Source of the DNA: Saprospiraceae bacterium
GTDB lineage: Bacteria; Bacteroidota; Bacteroidia; Chitinophagales; Saprospiraceae
Reading direction: 5' to 3'
DNA: 64,000 bases
NCBI GenBank assembly: GCA_025055285.1
Contig: JANWXM010000001.1
Location: 124,001-188,000 of the forward strand
The notes under the pieces: generated by a model
What the model was told of the DNA's origin: nothing
The model's database searches: none
The model's input: only the letters and a program-made list of their open reading frames with translations
Part shown: positions 17,061 through 26,373 of the stretch, one piece after another
How the letters are laid out: the number at the start of each line of letters is the position of its first letter
Position numbering within the stretch: position 1 is the stretch's first letter
Program-made: the position numbers and the translations under genes

Positions 17061-18124
17061 TTACAATTACACATGTGCTGCTATGTGGGCTCTGCTTGAG
17101 TATTTTGTTATTGCTCGTTGGGCAAGTAGAATACCTTTCCTGCGATAGAGCCCGTCTGCCGGGAAACTCAAGCATTGTAGCCCGCTCGATAGATGGCCTA
17201 ACGCTTGTAGCTCCTCCTGAACCGTTTTCTGCCGACCCTATAGCAGAGATTAAGGAGGTGGGCGCAGATTGGATTGCAGTAGTCCCGTATGCTTTCGCTC
17301 GGCGAGGCGATACCGCAGTGCGCTATCCAGCAGCGGGATGGCAGTGGTGGGGTGAAAGGCCAGAGGGTGTGTGTGAAACGATACGCATGGCCCATGCCGC
17401 TGGACTGCGGGTCATGCTAAAGCCTCAAGTATATATTCCGGGTGGCTGGACAGGCGAACTCAGTTTTGCAGATGAAACCTCTTGGCAAGCGTGGGAAAGG
17501 GCTTATGCCCGATATATTTTCACCATGGTTCGTATTGCAGACTCCCTTAATGTTGAATTGTTTTGCATAGGTACAGAGTTTCGCCAGGCCATCGCGCAGC
17601 GTCCGGCTTTCTGGTCGGCGCTTATCGCACAGGTGCGTCAGAGGTACAAGGGCCTACTAACCTATTCGGCCAATTGGGACGATTGGCAAGAGGTGCCTTT
17701 TTGGGAGCAGCTTGATTACGTAGGGGTAAGCGCGTATTTTCCCTTAGTGGAGGCAGATACCCCAACTCTAGAGGCATTAAGAGCCGCTTGGCGCCCATAC
17801 GTGGAGGAATTGAGCCGTTTCAGCCAGCGTTGGCGAAAACCTGTACTATTCACTGAGTTTGGTTATTTAAGCGTTAATGGAGCCGGTGGCCGTACGTGGG
17901 AATTGGAAAAGGACATTCAACGCCGGCCTGTTAATGAGGTGGCTCAAGCCAACTGTCTCGACGCGCTATTTTCCACCTTCAAGAACCAATCGTGGTGGGC
18001 TGGAGGCTTTTTATGGAAGTGGTTTCCCAATATGCGTGGCCATGAAGGCTATCCTGAGCGAGACTATTCACCTCAGGGCAAGTTAGCTATGCAGGTTTTG
18101 CGGCGATGGTACCGTCGAGAATAA
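17057..18124 (+). CDS. GH113-like TIM-barrel glycosidase, membrane-anchored
   Basis: 355 residues. An N-terminal hydrophobic segment (residues 7-24) ending near LSCDR acts as a signal or lipoprotein anchor. The rest is a TIM barrel resembling family GH113: DWIAVVPYAF, GLRVMLKPQVYIPGGWTG, then the putative acid/base E174 in CIGTEFRQ and the putative nucleophile E267 in VLFTEFGY, on strands 4 and 7 as expected for clan GH-A. GH113 members cleave beta-mannan; the substrate here is not certain. It overlaps the HIT stop codon by 4 bases, implying translational coupling. Confidence 0.8.
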   Translation: MITITHVLLCGLCLSILLLLVGQVEYLSCDRARLPGNSSIVARSIDGLTLVAPPEPFSADPIAEIKEVGADWIAVVPYAFARRGDTAVRYPAAGWQWWGERPEGVCETIRMAHAAGLRVMLKPQVYIPGGWTGELSFADETSWQAWERAYARYIFTMVRIADSLNVELFCIGTEFRQAIAQRPAFWSALIAQVRQRYKGLLTYSANWDDWQEVPFWEQLDYVGVSAYFPLVEADTPTLEALRAAWRPYVEELSRFSQRWRKPVLFTEFGYLSVNGAGGRTWELEKDIQRRPVNEVAQANCLDALFSTFKNQSWWAGGFLWKWFPNMRGHEGYPERDYSPQGKLAMQVLRRWYRRE

Positions 18125-18181
18125 TGACAATCTGACGAGAGCTGATGGAACGCAACTGGGCGACATTCCTCCACTAACCGC

Positions 18182-18189
18182 TACCTTTG
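18182..18189 (+). promoter_or_regulatory. Promoter -7 box for the HD-PycTM gene
   Basis: TACCTTTG, exact. It lies 18 bases before the ATG at 18208 and overlaps the alternative TTG start at 18187, which it argues against. No TTG box at the right distance. Confidence 0.4.
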
Positions 18190-18207
18190 CCCAAATCCGA
18201 CAGGTCT

Positions 18208-19458
18208 ATGAATTCCACCATGCCATCTTTACTCGAAGCTACAGAGGCGTACGTGGCAGCATATTTTGCTGAACATATGCCGGCTAAATACGTCTTCCAC
18301 GACCTTGAGCATACGGTGCAGACGGTAGCAGCAGTAAAGATGCTGGCGGAGGCTTGTCAATTGGATGCCCATCAGACAGACCTGTTGATCCTAGCTACTT
18401 GGTTTCACGATACAGGATATGCTCAAGGGCCAGAAGGTCACGAAGAGCGCAGTTGCGCGTTAGCGGAAGATTTTCTTAAAGAAAAACTATCAGAGGCCGA
18501 CCTACAGGTAGTCTTGCGCTGCATCATGGCCACCAAACTTCCGCAACAGCCCAAGGACTTGCTCGAAAAGATCATCTGTGATGCCGACCTGAGTCATTTG
18601 GGCATGAAATCCTATTGGGAGCGCAATAGTAAATTGCGACAGGAGATTGCCCTTATTCGCCAGGAATTCGCTGACGATAAGGCATGGGTGGAGTTTGAAT
18701 TAGAATTTATGTTGTCGCACGAGTATCATACCGAGGCTGCTCGTGCTCTGTTTAATAAACGAAAAGTCAAACACATACAACAGCTAATAAAGCAACGCCG
18801 ACGTCTCAACCCCGATCGGCCCCTTACAATAAAAGAACTCGCCCTTCTGGAGGAAAATAATGGCTCCAACGACTTAAAAAAGCTCTTACAAGAGAGCGAA
18901 GTGGAGCTTAAAATGGCCCAATTTGGTCGTGGTGTGGAAACCATGTTCAGGACTACCTATCGCACGCACACGAACCTAAGTGCCATGGCCGACAACAAAG
19001 CCAATTTGATGCTATCTGTTAATGCTATTGTTATTTCTATTCTTGTTTCCAACCTTATGCCTAGACTTATGGATGGCAGCGGCGACCAAATCAACTTTAG
19101 ATTACTCGTGCCTAGTGGGCTGTTGCTGGCCACCTGTTTGGCTTCAATGATTTTTGCAACCCTGAGCACTCGGCCAAAGGTAACGGAAGGAAAAGTTACT
19201 CGTGAAGATATTCTTCAGCGCAAGGCAAATCTGCTTTTCTTCGGTAATTTTCACAATATGTCCCTGGAAGACTTTCAGTGGGGAGTTAACGAAATGCTGC
19301 GCGACCCAGATTTTCTGTATGGCTCAATGAGCCGAGATCTCTACTTTCTAGGCATCGTTTTGGCGAAGAAATACGAGTATTTAAGTATTTGTTACAACAT
19401 ATTCATGTACGGTCTTATTATCTCTCTGTTGGCTTTTGCCATTGCTTTTGCCCTCTAG
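18208..19458 (+). CDS. HD-domain phosphohydrolase fused to Pycsar-type membrane effector domain
   Basis: 416 residues from the ATG at 18208. Residues 1-200 are an HD domain: H31 in FHDLEH, H67-D68 in WFHDTGY and D125/D127 in CDADLSHLG form the metal site, so cyclic-nucleotide or nucleotide phosphohydrolase activity is likely. A charged helical linker (200-250) leads to a DUF5706/PycTM-like domain: the signature ADNKANLMLSVNAIVIS at 261-277 starts the first membrane helix, with further helices at about 299-319 and 393-416. PycTM domains are the membrane-damaging effectors of Pycsar phage defence, triggered by cCMP or cUMP. No pyrimidine cyclase gene is adjacent. HD-PycTM fusions occur in other Bacteroidota, possibly as housekeeping sensors. 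Confidence 0.82.
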   Translation: MNSTMPSLLEATEAYVAAYFAEHMPAKYVFHDLEHTVQTVAAVKMLAEACQLDAHQTDLLILATWFHDTGYAQGPEGHEERSCALAEDFLKEKLSEADLQVVLRCIMATKLPQQPKDLLEKIICDADLSHLGMKSYWERNSKLRQEIALIRQEFADDKAWVEFELEFMLSHEYHTEAARALFNKRKVKHIQQLIKQRRRLNPDRPLTIKELALLEENNGSNDLKKLLQESEVELKMAQFGRGVETMFRTTYRTHTNLSAMADNKANLMLSVNAIVISILVSNLMPRLMDGSGDQINFRLLVPSGLLLATCLASMIFATLSTRPKVTEGKVTREDILQRKANLLFFGNFHNMSLEDFQWGVNEMLRDPDFLYGSMSRDLYFLGIVLAKKYEYLSICYNIFMYGLIISLLAFAIAFAL

Positions 19459-19498
19459 GCTGGGCGTCTACAAACCGTAAAAAAGAAGCGCCTTGACT

Positions 19499-20224
19499 AT
19501 GCCCAGCCTGGTAATCATTCCGACCTACAATGAGCGCGAAAACATTGAGGCCATCATTCGCGCAGTACTCCAGCAGCCGGCAGATTTTCACGTGCTAGTG
19601 ATGGATGACAACTCTCCCGATGGCACGGCTCAAGTGGTGCGCGACCTGCAGTGGAAATATCCCGGACGGCTACATTTATTAGTCCGCGCGGCAAAATTAG
19701 GGCTAGGTACCGCTTACATTGCGGGCTTTCGTTGGGGGTTGCGGCGCGATTATGAGTATTTTTTCGAGATGGATGCTGACTTTTCTCATAACCCGGCTGA
19801 TTTAACCCGTCTGCTCGCTGCTTGCCAAGACGGCGCTGACGTGGCCATTGGCTCTCGGTATGTTCGTCATGGTGGGCTCAAAAATTGGTCTATTGATCGC
19901 ATTTTGTTATCGCGTGCCGCTTCGCTGTACACCCGTCTTGTCTTGTGGATGCCAGTAGCTGATCCTACGGCGGGCTTTATATGCTATCGGCGTCGCGTAT
20001 TGGAAGCGATTGATTTAAATAAGATTCACTTTGTTGGCTACGCCTTTCAAATAGCGATGAAATATGCGGCGTACTCATTAGGCTTTCAACTGTGCGAAGT
20101 ACCCATCATTTTTAAAGATCGCGAAAAAGGGCAATCTAAGATGTCGCTGCGCATCGTAAGAGAAGCTATGCTTGGTGTTTGGCAGATGCGCAAGCGTTAT
20201 TATGGGCATTCAAGCGAGCCTTGA
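19499..20224 (+). CDS. Dpm1-like polyprenyl-phosphate glycosyltransferase (GT2)
   Basis: An in-frame TTG at 19493 is ignored in favour of the ATG at 19499. The 241-residue GT-A protein has the Dpm1 pattern: IIPTYNERENIEAII, DDNSPDGTA, AKLGLGTAYIAGF, the metal motif EMDADFSH, and GSRYVRHGG. It has no C-terminal membrane helices, as in soluble bacterial polyprenol-monophosphomannose synthases. It moves mannose or glucose from a nucleotide sugar to a polyprenyl phosphate at the inner membrane, feeding GT39/GT83 transferases such as that at 334 (inference). lpxB starts at or within a few bases of its stop. Confidence 0.88.
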   Translation: MPSLVIIPTYNERENIEAIIRAVLQQPADFHVLVMDDNSPDGTAQVVRDLQWKYPGRLHLLVRAAKLGLGTAYIAGFRWGLRRDYEYFFEMDADFSHNPADLTRLLAACQDGADVAIGSRYVRHGGLKNWSIDRILLSRAASLYTRLVLWMPVADPTAGFICYRRRVLEAIDLNKIHFVGYAFQIAMKYAAYSLGFQLCEVPIIFKDREKGQSKMSLRIVREAMLGVWQMRKRYYGHSSEP

Positions 20225-20226
20225 CT

Positions 20227-21363
20227 GTGGCAACTCGAATTTATCTTATTGCAGGAGAAGCCTCGGGCGATTTGCACGGAGGGAATTTAATAAAAGCCCT
20301 GCGCGAGCTATCGGCTGATGTTGAGTGCCGAGCTTGGGGCGGTGAGCATATGGCTGCTGCAGGCGCGACGGTGGTTAAGCACTATCGAGAGCTCGCGTTT
20401 ATGGGCTTTTGGGAAGTCGTAAAGAACCTGCCTGCGATTTGGCAAAACCTGCAGTTTTGTCGACGCGAGATAGAAGCTTTCCGGCCGGATGCTATCGTCT
20501 TAATCGATTATCCTGGATTCAATTTACGTATAGCGCGATGGGCTAAAAGACGAGGGTATCGGGTTATTTATTATATTTCACCTCAGCTGTGGGCATGGCA
20601 TGCTTCACGTGTACGCGCCATTAAGCGCGACGTAGATCAGCTACTGGTCATTCTGCCCTTCGAAGTAGATTTTTATCAGCAATACGGAGTAGAGGCGATA
20701 TGGGTAGGTCATCCGCTTTTGGATGCCATACCTGCACGAAGAGCCGTGGAGTCAAATGGCATTATTGCTTTATTACCAGGGAGTCGACAGCAGGAAGTTC
20801 GTCGGATTTTGCCTGTAATGCTATCGGTAACACCTTTCTTCCCAGAGTATCGCTTTGTGATTGCAGCAGCACCTTCACTCCCTCGAGAGCTTTTTCATCC
20901 ATACTTAGCGGCATACCCTAAGGTTGAATTGCGTTTTGGCGATACTTACGGTGTACTTCAAGAGGCACAGGCCGCTTTGGTAAAGTCAGGTACCTCTACC
21001 CTAGAGGCAGCACTTATAGGAGTCCCTCAGGTGGTCTGTTATGCAGGTAATTCGTTTTCATATGCCATTGCAAAGCGACTAGTGCGCGTGTCGTATATTT
21101 CCCTAGTGAATTTAGTGCTCCAGCGGCCCTTGGTGCGCGAATTGATTCAAGGCGATTTAAATACCGCACTTCTTTGTCGAGCACTGTCGGAAATTTTAAA
21201 TGCAGAGCAGGCCAAAGCTATTCGAGAAGGATATGAGGAATTGCGCCAGCGTTTGGGCGGAGCAGGAGCTTCAAAACGAGCAGCTCAACATATTCTACAC
21301 TTTTTGATGCAACGAAAAGAAAGAGACCTCGGAAGCAATGTGTTCCGAGGTCTTCATAAATAG
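20227..21363 (+). CDS. lpxB: Lipid-A-disaccharide synthase
   Basis: I start at the GTG at 20227, giving MATRIYLIAGEASGDLHG, the expected LpxB N-terminus; a TTG at 20221 that overlaps the previous stop is also possible, and the ATG at 20179 inside the upstream gene is unlikely. The 378-residue GT19 enzyme shows GEASGDLHGG, the blocks IDYPGFNLRIA and YISPQLWAWH, and the donor-site GTSTLEAAL. It joins UDP-diacylglucosamine to lipid X in lipid A synthesis at the inner membrane. Its last 13 or so codons form a terminator-like hairpin (21324-21353). Confidence 0.95.
   Translation: MATRIYLIAGEASGDLHGGNLIKALRELSADVECRAWGGEHMAAAGATVVKHYRELAFMGFWEVVKNLPAIWQNLQFCRREIEAFRPDAIVLIDYPGFNLRIARWAKRRGYRVIYYISPQLWAWHASRVRAIKRDVDQLLVILPFEVDFYQQYGVEAIWVGHPLLDAIPARRAVESNGIIALLPGSRQQEVRRILPVMLSVTPFFPEYRFVIAAAPSLPRELFHPYLAAYPKVELRFGDTYGVLQEAQAALVKSGTSTLEAALIGVPQVVCYAGNSFSYAIAKRLVRVSYISLVNLVLQRPLVRELIQGDLNTALLCRALSEILNAEQAKAIREGYEELRQRLGGAGASKRAAQHILHFLMQRKERDLGSNVFRGLHK
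21324..21353. terminator. Terminator-like hairpin inside the 3' end of lpxB
   Basis: AGACCTCGGAA at 21324-21334 pairs perfectly with TTCCGAGGTCT at 21343-21353 (11 pairs, 8-base loop). It lies inside the last codons of lpxB, in the gap between convergent genes. Downstream on the minus strand is the T-rich CTCTTTCTTTTCG; on the plus strand the tail is less T-rich. It could end transcription both ways, best for the minus-strand gene at 21388. Confidence 0.55.
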
Positions 21364-21387
21364 GGAATTTTCTTTTCTCCTGCGGTT

Positions 21388-22830
21388 TTACTTTCGCCAG
21401 GGTAGTTCCAGTACGCGCAAGGCCGCTACTTCACCTACCCGTATGCCTTCGTCGCAGTCCATGCGGAAGTGAACGCCCAGCGGAACGCGCGAATAGGCAT
21501 TCTCAAAGGCAAAATCGCGGAAAGAGCCCAAGGTACGCGGTGTCCCGTTGAACTCTGTGCGTCCCATGTGGCAGCGGTCCGTGAAGACGTAGGTACCCGG
21601 ATTGCGCTTGTTGTACTCGAACATGGAAGAGAGAATTACTGCACCAGCGCTGCCAAATCCAGAGTGACCAGACGGATAAGCCGGGAAAGCTGGCGTAACT
21701 CCTTTAAAGTTGTCTACTGGATTATTCAGAATAGTGAGCCATTCAGCAGCATCGGGATAATGCCTTGAAATTACTCGCCGAATGTAAGAGACAGGGCGCT
21801 CTAACGAATATACGTACTTGGAATTCCACAAGACTACACTTGCATCGTTGAGCGCCATGCCCATTTTAGCATACAGTTCTGCCGCTTCAGCCAAGTTGGG
21901 TTTCTCTGCAGCAACGATTTGGTTTGCAATAGCAAGCGGTCGAGAGGGAGGCGAGAAAGTCAACCCAAAGATGTCATCGCTCCAGAATTCACCCAGCCAG
22001 CGCTGCTCGTAAGCTCCTGGACCGTTGTCGAAGATATTCTTCACAGTTAGGTAAACTTCCATGCCCTGGTTGAAAAACAGCGACAATGGATGCTCGCTAT
22101 ACGGTATATGCGGACGGCACAGCTGCTCTTCTTCCCGCAACGCAAAGGTGCGTACTTGACCCCAGTAGGGGAAGAGCCCTTTCGTAAAGTCTGGAACAGT
22201 GGGTTCCCAGAAGCCAGGGCCTTTGGGAGCATTATAAGGTGGGCTCGGATTCAAAAAGGCGTTGTGAGCAGCTGCATCGGTGCGCTCATACTCGTAGAAG
22301 GCGCGTGCCACTTCAAGCCCTCGCTGTACGGAGCGCTCTAGCACCTCCGGTGTAGTTTCGGCTTCGTACTTTGCGTACAATGCCCGGCGCAGACGCTCAA
22401 TCTTCGCAAACTCGTTTGGATACGAGTTCTCCATGTGGAAGAAAAAGCGTTTCATGAGGAAGCCATACACCTCGTTCACTACTGCCGGCCAATGGTACTC
22501 CAACGTTTCATCGAATTTCGGCATCTTCAGTTCTGGATACAGCCGCGCCAGGCTGTTCAACTCCGGAATGGCGGGCACCACTGCCTCATAAGCCGCAAAT
22601 CCTAGATACCCTAGCGCGTGGGGAATTGGCCCTGGGCGATAACCGACGGCGTATCGGTCAATTTCCAGAAACAGTTCATTCCAGCGCAAATACACTTCGC
22701 TGTCAAAGTCTCGCGCCAGTTTCCGCGGTTGGTCTACTTCAGTGCGACGGCATGAGAGGACTAAGGCCACTCCTCCGACCACCAAAAGGAGGGCCAGCTT
22801 CAGTGTGTTCAAATTTTTCATGTTAGACAT
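21388..22830 (-). CDS. Vanadium-dependent haloperoxidase-like lipoprotein (PAP2 superfamily)
   Basis: 480 residues with a lipoprotein signal (lipobox LVLSC, lipid Cys 27; MKNLNTLKL at 22821 is an alternative start). The C-terminal half carries all three phosphate/vanadate-site motifs: K-x6-RP (KYVYSLERP), PSGHSGFGSAG near residue 385, and SR-x5-H-x3-D (SRVPLGVHFRMD). These bind vanadate in haloperoxidases and phosphate in PAP2 phosphatases; the long N-domain and overall length fit the bacterial haloperoxidase branch. Halide use cannot be read from sequence. Likely periplasmic or outer-membrane anchored. It has a near-perfect promoter at 22898-22928. Confidence 0.85.
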   Translation of the reverse strand: MSNMKNLNTLKLALLLVVGGVALVLSCRRTEVDQPRKLARDFDSEVYLRWNELFLEIDRYAVGYRPGPIPHALGYLGFAAYEAVVPAIPELNSLARLYPELKMPKFDETLEYHWPAVVNEVYGFLMKRFFFHMENSYPNEFAKIERLRRALYAKYEAETTPEVLERSVQRGLEVARAFYEYERTDAAAHNAFLNPSPPYNAPKGPGFWEPTVPDFTKGLFPYWGQVRTFALREEEQLCRPHIPYSEHPLSLFFNQGMEVYLTVKNIFDNGPGAYEQRWLGEFWSDDIFGLTFSPPSRPLAIANQIVAAEKPNLAEAAELYAKMGMALNDASVVLWNSKYVYSLERPVSYIRRVISRHYPDAAEWLTILNNPVDNFKGVTPAFPAYPSGHSGFGSAGAVILSSMFEYNKRNPGTYVFTDRCHMGRTEFNGTPRTLGSFRDFAFENAYSRVPLGVHFRMDCDEGIRVGEVAALRVLELPWRK

Positions 22831-22897
22831 ACGGATTTGTTGTTTGATAATTGATGAAATGGATTAAACCCAAAAATCAGACCAGATTTCTCACGCG

Positions 22898-22928
22898 CAA
22901 AGATAAACTTGGCCGCAAAATTTCCAAA
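22898..22928 (-). promoter_or_regulatory. Promoter of haloperoxidase-like gene
   Basis: Minus strand: TTTG at 22928-22925, 19-base spacer, TATCTTTG at 22905-22898. This is the textbook Bacteroidota arrangement. The transcription start would be near 22891, about 60 bases before the ATG. Confidence 0.75.
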
Positions 22929-22951
22929 CGTATTTTTTGCCACAATTGACA

Positions 22952-22990
22952 AAAGGCCCACATTCTACCTTAGGAGAGAAGTGGGCCTTT
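22952..22990 (-). terminator. Intrinsic terminator of fusA
   Basis: AAAGGCCCAC (22952-22961) pairs with GTGGGCCTTT (22981-22990), 10 pairs, with TTCT/AGAA extending the stem inward past a bulge. On the minus strand the stem runs into TTTTGTC. It lies 15 bases after the fusA stop. Confidence 0.7.
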
Positions 22991-23004
22991 GCTAAAGGAA
23001 GAAA

Positions 23005-25137
23005 CTATACTTTAGTACCTCGGGCTTTTTCAATTACCTGCTTGGCAATGTTTTCGGGAGCAGGAGCGTAGTGCGAGAACTCCATGGTTGAGGAGGCGCG
23101 GCCTGACGTAAGGGTGCGCAGTGCCGTTACATATCCGAACATTTCAGCAAGAGGCACCTCTGCTTGAATAGCGATAGCACCACCTGCACGGCTTTCCTGA
23201 CCTTTGGGTACGCCGCGGCGTCGGTTCAGATCGCCAATAACTGAGCCGACATACTCTTCCGGGGTGATAACCTCTAGTTTCATAATAGGCTCCATAATTT
23301 GCGGCTTACATTTAGGCGCTGCCTGACGAAAGCCTTCTTGAGCGCAGAGTTCGAAAGCGATCGGCTTTGAGTCTACGGGGTGCATCAGGCCGTCAACGAC
23401 GCGAACTTTCATGGAATCAATGCTGTAGCCTGCAAGCACGCCTTGACTCATCATCTTGGTGAAACCGTCGGTAATGGGCTTAATGTAATTTTTATCAATA
23501 GCACCGCCTACAATAGCCCACTCGAATTGGAGTTTTTTGCGACCGCTTTTGTACTCCTCGCTCTCCAAAAATTCAGGATCAGCTGGCCCGAGTTCAAACT
23601 CTATTTCAGCAAACAAACCGGCGCCACCTGTCTGCTTTTTCAAGCGTTCGCGGTGGGTTACTGTAGTGGTGAGCGCTTCTTTATAATTTACTTGTGGAGC
23701 GCCTTGATTGCATTCTACTTTGAACTCGCGGCGTAGGCGGTCGACGATGATCTCGAGGTGTAACTCACCCATGCCAGAGATGACCGTTTGGTTGGTTTCT
23801 TCGTTATATTGAACGCGGAAAGTGGGGTCTTCTTCTGCTAGTTTGGCTAATGCCATACTTAGTTTATCCAGATCTTTTTGAGTTTTTGGCTCAATGGCCA
23901 ATCCAATCACTGGTTCTGGGAAGACCATACTTTCTAGCACGATTGGTGCCTCCACGTCGCACAGCGTATCTCCAGTTCGGATGTCTTTAAAACCCACGGC
24001 GGCAGCGATGTCACCAGCTTCAACGCGGTCAATTGGATTTTGCTTGTTGGCGTGCATTTGATACAAGCGGCTGATGCGCTCTTTAGAATTGGTACGCGTG
24101 TTCAACACATAAGAGCCAGCCTCCAACTGTCCAGAATAAACACGGATGAAGCACAGGCGGCCAACGAAAGGGTCGGAAGCAATTTTAAAGGCTAGCGCAC
24201 AGAAAGGTTCGTCTATGCTCGGTTTGCGCGAAATTTCTTCCTCAGTACGCGGATCGATCCCTCTTATAGCCTGGATATCTACGGGCGAAGGCAGGTAGTA
24301 GCACACGGCATCCAGGCATGCCTGTACACCTTTATTCTTATAGGCGGAGCCGCATAAGACGGGTGTCATTTTCATGTCGCACACAGCGGCTCGAATAGCT
24401 GCTCGAATTTCGGGCACGGTAATCGAATTTGGGTCCTCGAAAAACTTCTCTAGCAGGGTGTCGTCGTAGGTAGCAATTTCCTCGATCAATTTTTGACGAT
24501 ATTCTTGAACCACATCGACCAGGTCGTCTGGTATGGGCACGACTTGGTAGGTCATTCCTAAATCGTGCTCGTTCCAGATTAGGGCCTTGTTAGTTACCAG
24601 ATCTACCACTCCCTTGAAGTTGTCCTCGACGCCAATGGGTACTTGAAGAGGTACGGCATTGGCGCCTAGTTTTGCCTTCATGTCTTTAATTACATTGAAA
24701 AAGTCGGCTCCAACGCGGTCCATCTTGTTTACAAAGCCAATGCGGGGAACCTTGTAGTTGTCAGCCAACCGCCAATTCGTTTCCGATTGGGGTTCTACAC
24801 CGTCTACGGCAGAGAAGAGAAAGATTAATCCGTCTAAAACGCGCAGAGAGCGATTGACCTCTACAGTGAAGTCTACGTGACCTGGCGTATCGATAATATT
24901 TAGGTCGTAGCGATGGCCTTCTACTTCCCAGGAGCATTTAGTTGCGGCAGAAGTGATTGTGATGCCGCGCTCTTGTTCTTGTTCCATCCAGTCCATCGTG
25001 GCGGCTCCTTCATGCACTTCGCCAATCTTGTGCGTCACGCCGGTGTAGTAAAGGATACGCTCTGTGGTGGTCGTTTTACCGGCATCAATATGCGCAGCAA
25101 TGCCAATGTTTCGGGTGAACCGCAGATCCTTTGCCAT
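23005..25137 (-). CDS. fusA: Translation elongation factor G
   Basis: 710 residues, normal length. The G-domain motifs are all present: [17 protein letters not shown] (P-loop), [10 protein letters not shown] (switch I), DTPGHVDF and [10 protein letters not shown]. Domain IV shows the block [12 protein letters not shown] and domain V ends [13 protein letters not shown]. It moves tRNA and mRNA through the ribosome using GTP. It follows rpsL-rpsG as in the str operon, but 282 bases and a terminator-like hairpin separate it from rpsG, so it probably has an extra promoter, which I could not identify. Confidence 0.98.
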   Translation of the reverse strand: MAKDLRFTRNIGIAAHIDAGKTTTTERILYYTGVTHKIGEVHEGAATMDWMEQEQERGITITSAATKCSWEVEGHRYDLNIIDTPGHVDFTVEVNRSLRVLDGLIFLFSAVDGVEPQSETNWRLADNYKVPRIGFVNKMDRVGADFFNVIKDMKAKLGANAVPLQVPIGVEDNFKGVVDLVTNKALIWNEHDLGMTYQVVPIPDDLVDVVQEYRQKLIEEIATYDDTLLEKFFEDPNSITVPEIRAAIRAAVCDMKMTPVLCGSAYKNKGVQACLDAVCYYLPSPVDIQAIRGIDPRTEEEISRKPSIDEPFCALAFKIASDPFVGRLCFIRVYSGQLEAGSYVLNTRTNSKERISRLYQMHANKQNPIDRVEAGDIAAAVGFKDIRTGDTLCDVEAPIVLESMVFPEPVIGLAIEPKTQKDLDKLSMALAKLAEEDPTFRVQYNEETNQTVISGMGELHLEIIVDRLRREFKVECNQGAPQVNYKEALTTTVTHRERLKKQTGGAGLFAEIEFELGPADPEFLESEEYKSGRKKLQFEWAIVGGAIDKNYIKPITDGFTKMMSQGVLAGYSIDSMKVRVVDGLMHPVDSKPIAFELCAQEGFRQAAPKCKPQIMEPIMKLEVITPEEYVGSVIGDLNRRRGVPKGQESRAGGAIAIQAEVPLAEMFGYVTALRTLTSGRASSTMEFSHYAPAPENIAKQVIEKARGTKV

Positions 25138-25352
25138 GGTATAATAATTAGTAATTGAATAGTGAAAATTTCGGGTATGTAAGCCTTTTGACTAACGTGA
25201 AGAGTGAATAAGCGCGATTTTATTAAAATTTGCTTTTGTCGAGTTTTATGCTGTATATTCCGTAATTTTTTCTGAAAAAACGAAGTTAAGTTTTTGTTAA
25301 TTTTGAAATAGCGACTTTGCGCAAATGAAACACTAGAACTAAAACAGCAAAA

Positions 25353-25395
25353 CCGTCGAAAAAACCGGAGAGACGGATTCCGGATTTTTCAACGG
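25353..25395 (-). terminator. Terminator-like hairpin between rpsG and fusA
   Basis: Core CCGGA (25365-25369) pairs with TCCGG (25379-25383). The core is flanked by an A-run at 25359-25364 and a T-run at 25385-25389 and an outer CCGTCG/CAACGG partial match, so the whole element is nearly symmetric. On the minus strand the core is followed by TTTTTT, 25 bases after the rpsG stop. It may be partial, letting some transcripts reach fusA. Confidence 0.65.
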
Positions 25396-25419
25396 CAAGC
25401 TATAGCACTGGGCGCTTTA

Positions 25420-25887
25420 TTACACTCTGAAGTGAGCAAAGGCGCGGTTCGACTCGGCCATCTTGTGCGTATCGTCGCGCTTTTTGACGGCGTTACCTTC
25501 GCCTTTGCTTGCAGCGATAATTTCAGCAGCGAGTTTTTCGGCCATGCCTTTACCCGAGCGAGCACGCGCGTAGCGGATAAGCCACTTCATACCGATAGAT
25601 ATTCGGCGATTAGCGGGTAGCTCAGTGGGGATTTGAAAAGTTGCTCCTCCGATGCGTCGGCTGCGCACCTCTACAAGCGGCATGACGTTTTGGAGCGCCT
25701 TCTTCCATACCTGCAACTCGTCCTCGTTGGTGCGTGCTTTTACGATGTCTAACGCCTTGTAAAAGATTCGAAACGCAACGCTCTTCTTGCCCTCCCACAT
25801 CATGTTGTTGACGAAACGGGTAACCATTTCGTCGTTATAGCGCGGATCGGGAGTCAATACTCGAGGTTTCGGTTTGTGTTTGCGCAT
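25420..25887 (-). CDS. rpsG: 30S ribosomal protein S7
   Basis: 155 residues, normal. Conserved blocks are KPRVLTPDPRYNDEMVTRFVNNMMWEGKKSVA, NVMPLVEVRSRRIGGATFQIP, IRYARARSGKGMAEKLA and the C-terminal KKRDDTHKMAESNRAFAHFR, which is shortened here for quotation as separate known motifs. S7 organises the 3' domain of 16S rRNA and lines the E site. It starts 29 bases after rpsL ends and is co-transcribed with it. Confidence 0.98.
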   Translation of the reverse strand: MRKHKPKPRVLTPDPRYNDEMVTRFVNNMMWEGKKSVAFRIFYKALDIVKARTNEDELQVWKKALQNVMPLVEVRSRRIGGATFQIPTELPANRRISIGMKWLIRYARARSGKGMAEKLAAEIIAASKGEGNAVKKRDDTHKMAESNRAFAHFRV

Positions 25888-25916
25888 AATTTATTGAAAA
25901 TCGAGATGAAATAACT

Positions 25917-26291
25917 TTATTTCTTTGGTCGCTTTGTACCATAGCGACTGCGGCTTTGCCTGCGGTTGCTGACCCCAGCGGTATCCAAAGCGCCGCGTAC
26001 GATGGTGTAGCGCACACCTGGAAGGTCTTTAATACGACCACCGCGCACTAGGACGATAGAGTGTTCCTGAAGATTGTGCCCTTCGCCTGGAATGTAGGCG
26101 ATTACTTCCATTTGATTCGTCAAACGCACTTTTGCTACTTTGCGCAATGCAGAGTTTGGCTTCTTGGGCGTAGTCGTATACACGCGCGTGCAAACGCCGC
26201 GCCGTTGCGGGTTACCTCCCAAAGCGCGCGATTTACTCTTGTATTCTACTTTCTCACGGCCTTTGCGTACCAGCTGGTTGATGGTTGGCAT
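25917..26291 (-). CDS. rpsL: 30S ribosomal protein S12
   Basis: 124 residues, normal. The two loops at the decoding centre are wild-type: [11 protein letters not shown] and [12 protein letters not shown] keep both lysines (equivalent to E. coli K42 and K87) whose change gives streptomycin resistance, so no such mutation is present. S12 controls decoding accuracy. First gene of the str run, with a strong promoter at 26374-26406 and an A/T-rich leader of about 75 bases. Confidence 0.98.
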   Translation of the reverse strand: MPTINQLVRKGREKVEYKSKSRALGGNPQRRGVCTRVYTTTPKKPNSALRKVAKVRLTNQMEVIAYIPGEGHNLQEHSIVLVRGGRIKDLPGVRYTIVRGALDTAGVSNRRQSRSRYGTKRPKK

Positions 26292-26373
26292 AAAAAGTGA
26301 AATAATTCTTTTTAATTTTTTCTAAATCAATTGATAATGATCAAGTCTTTGCTTTTTTTGTTTAAAACGAACG

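Noticed and set aside
23380-23736. 118-codon open frame opposite fusA
   Set aside because: It is the reverse of a highly conserved gene, has no start signal and no protein-like pattern.
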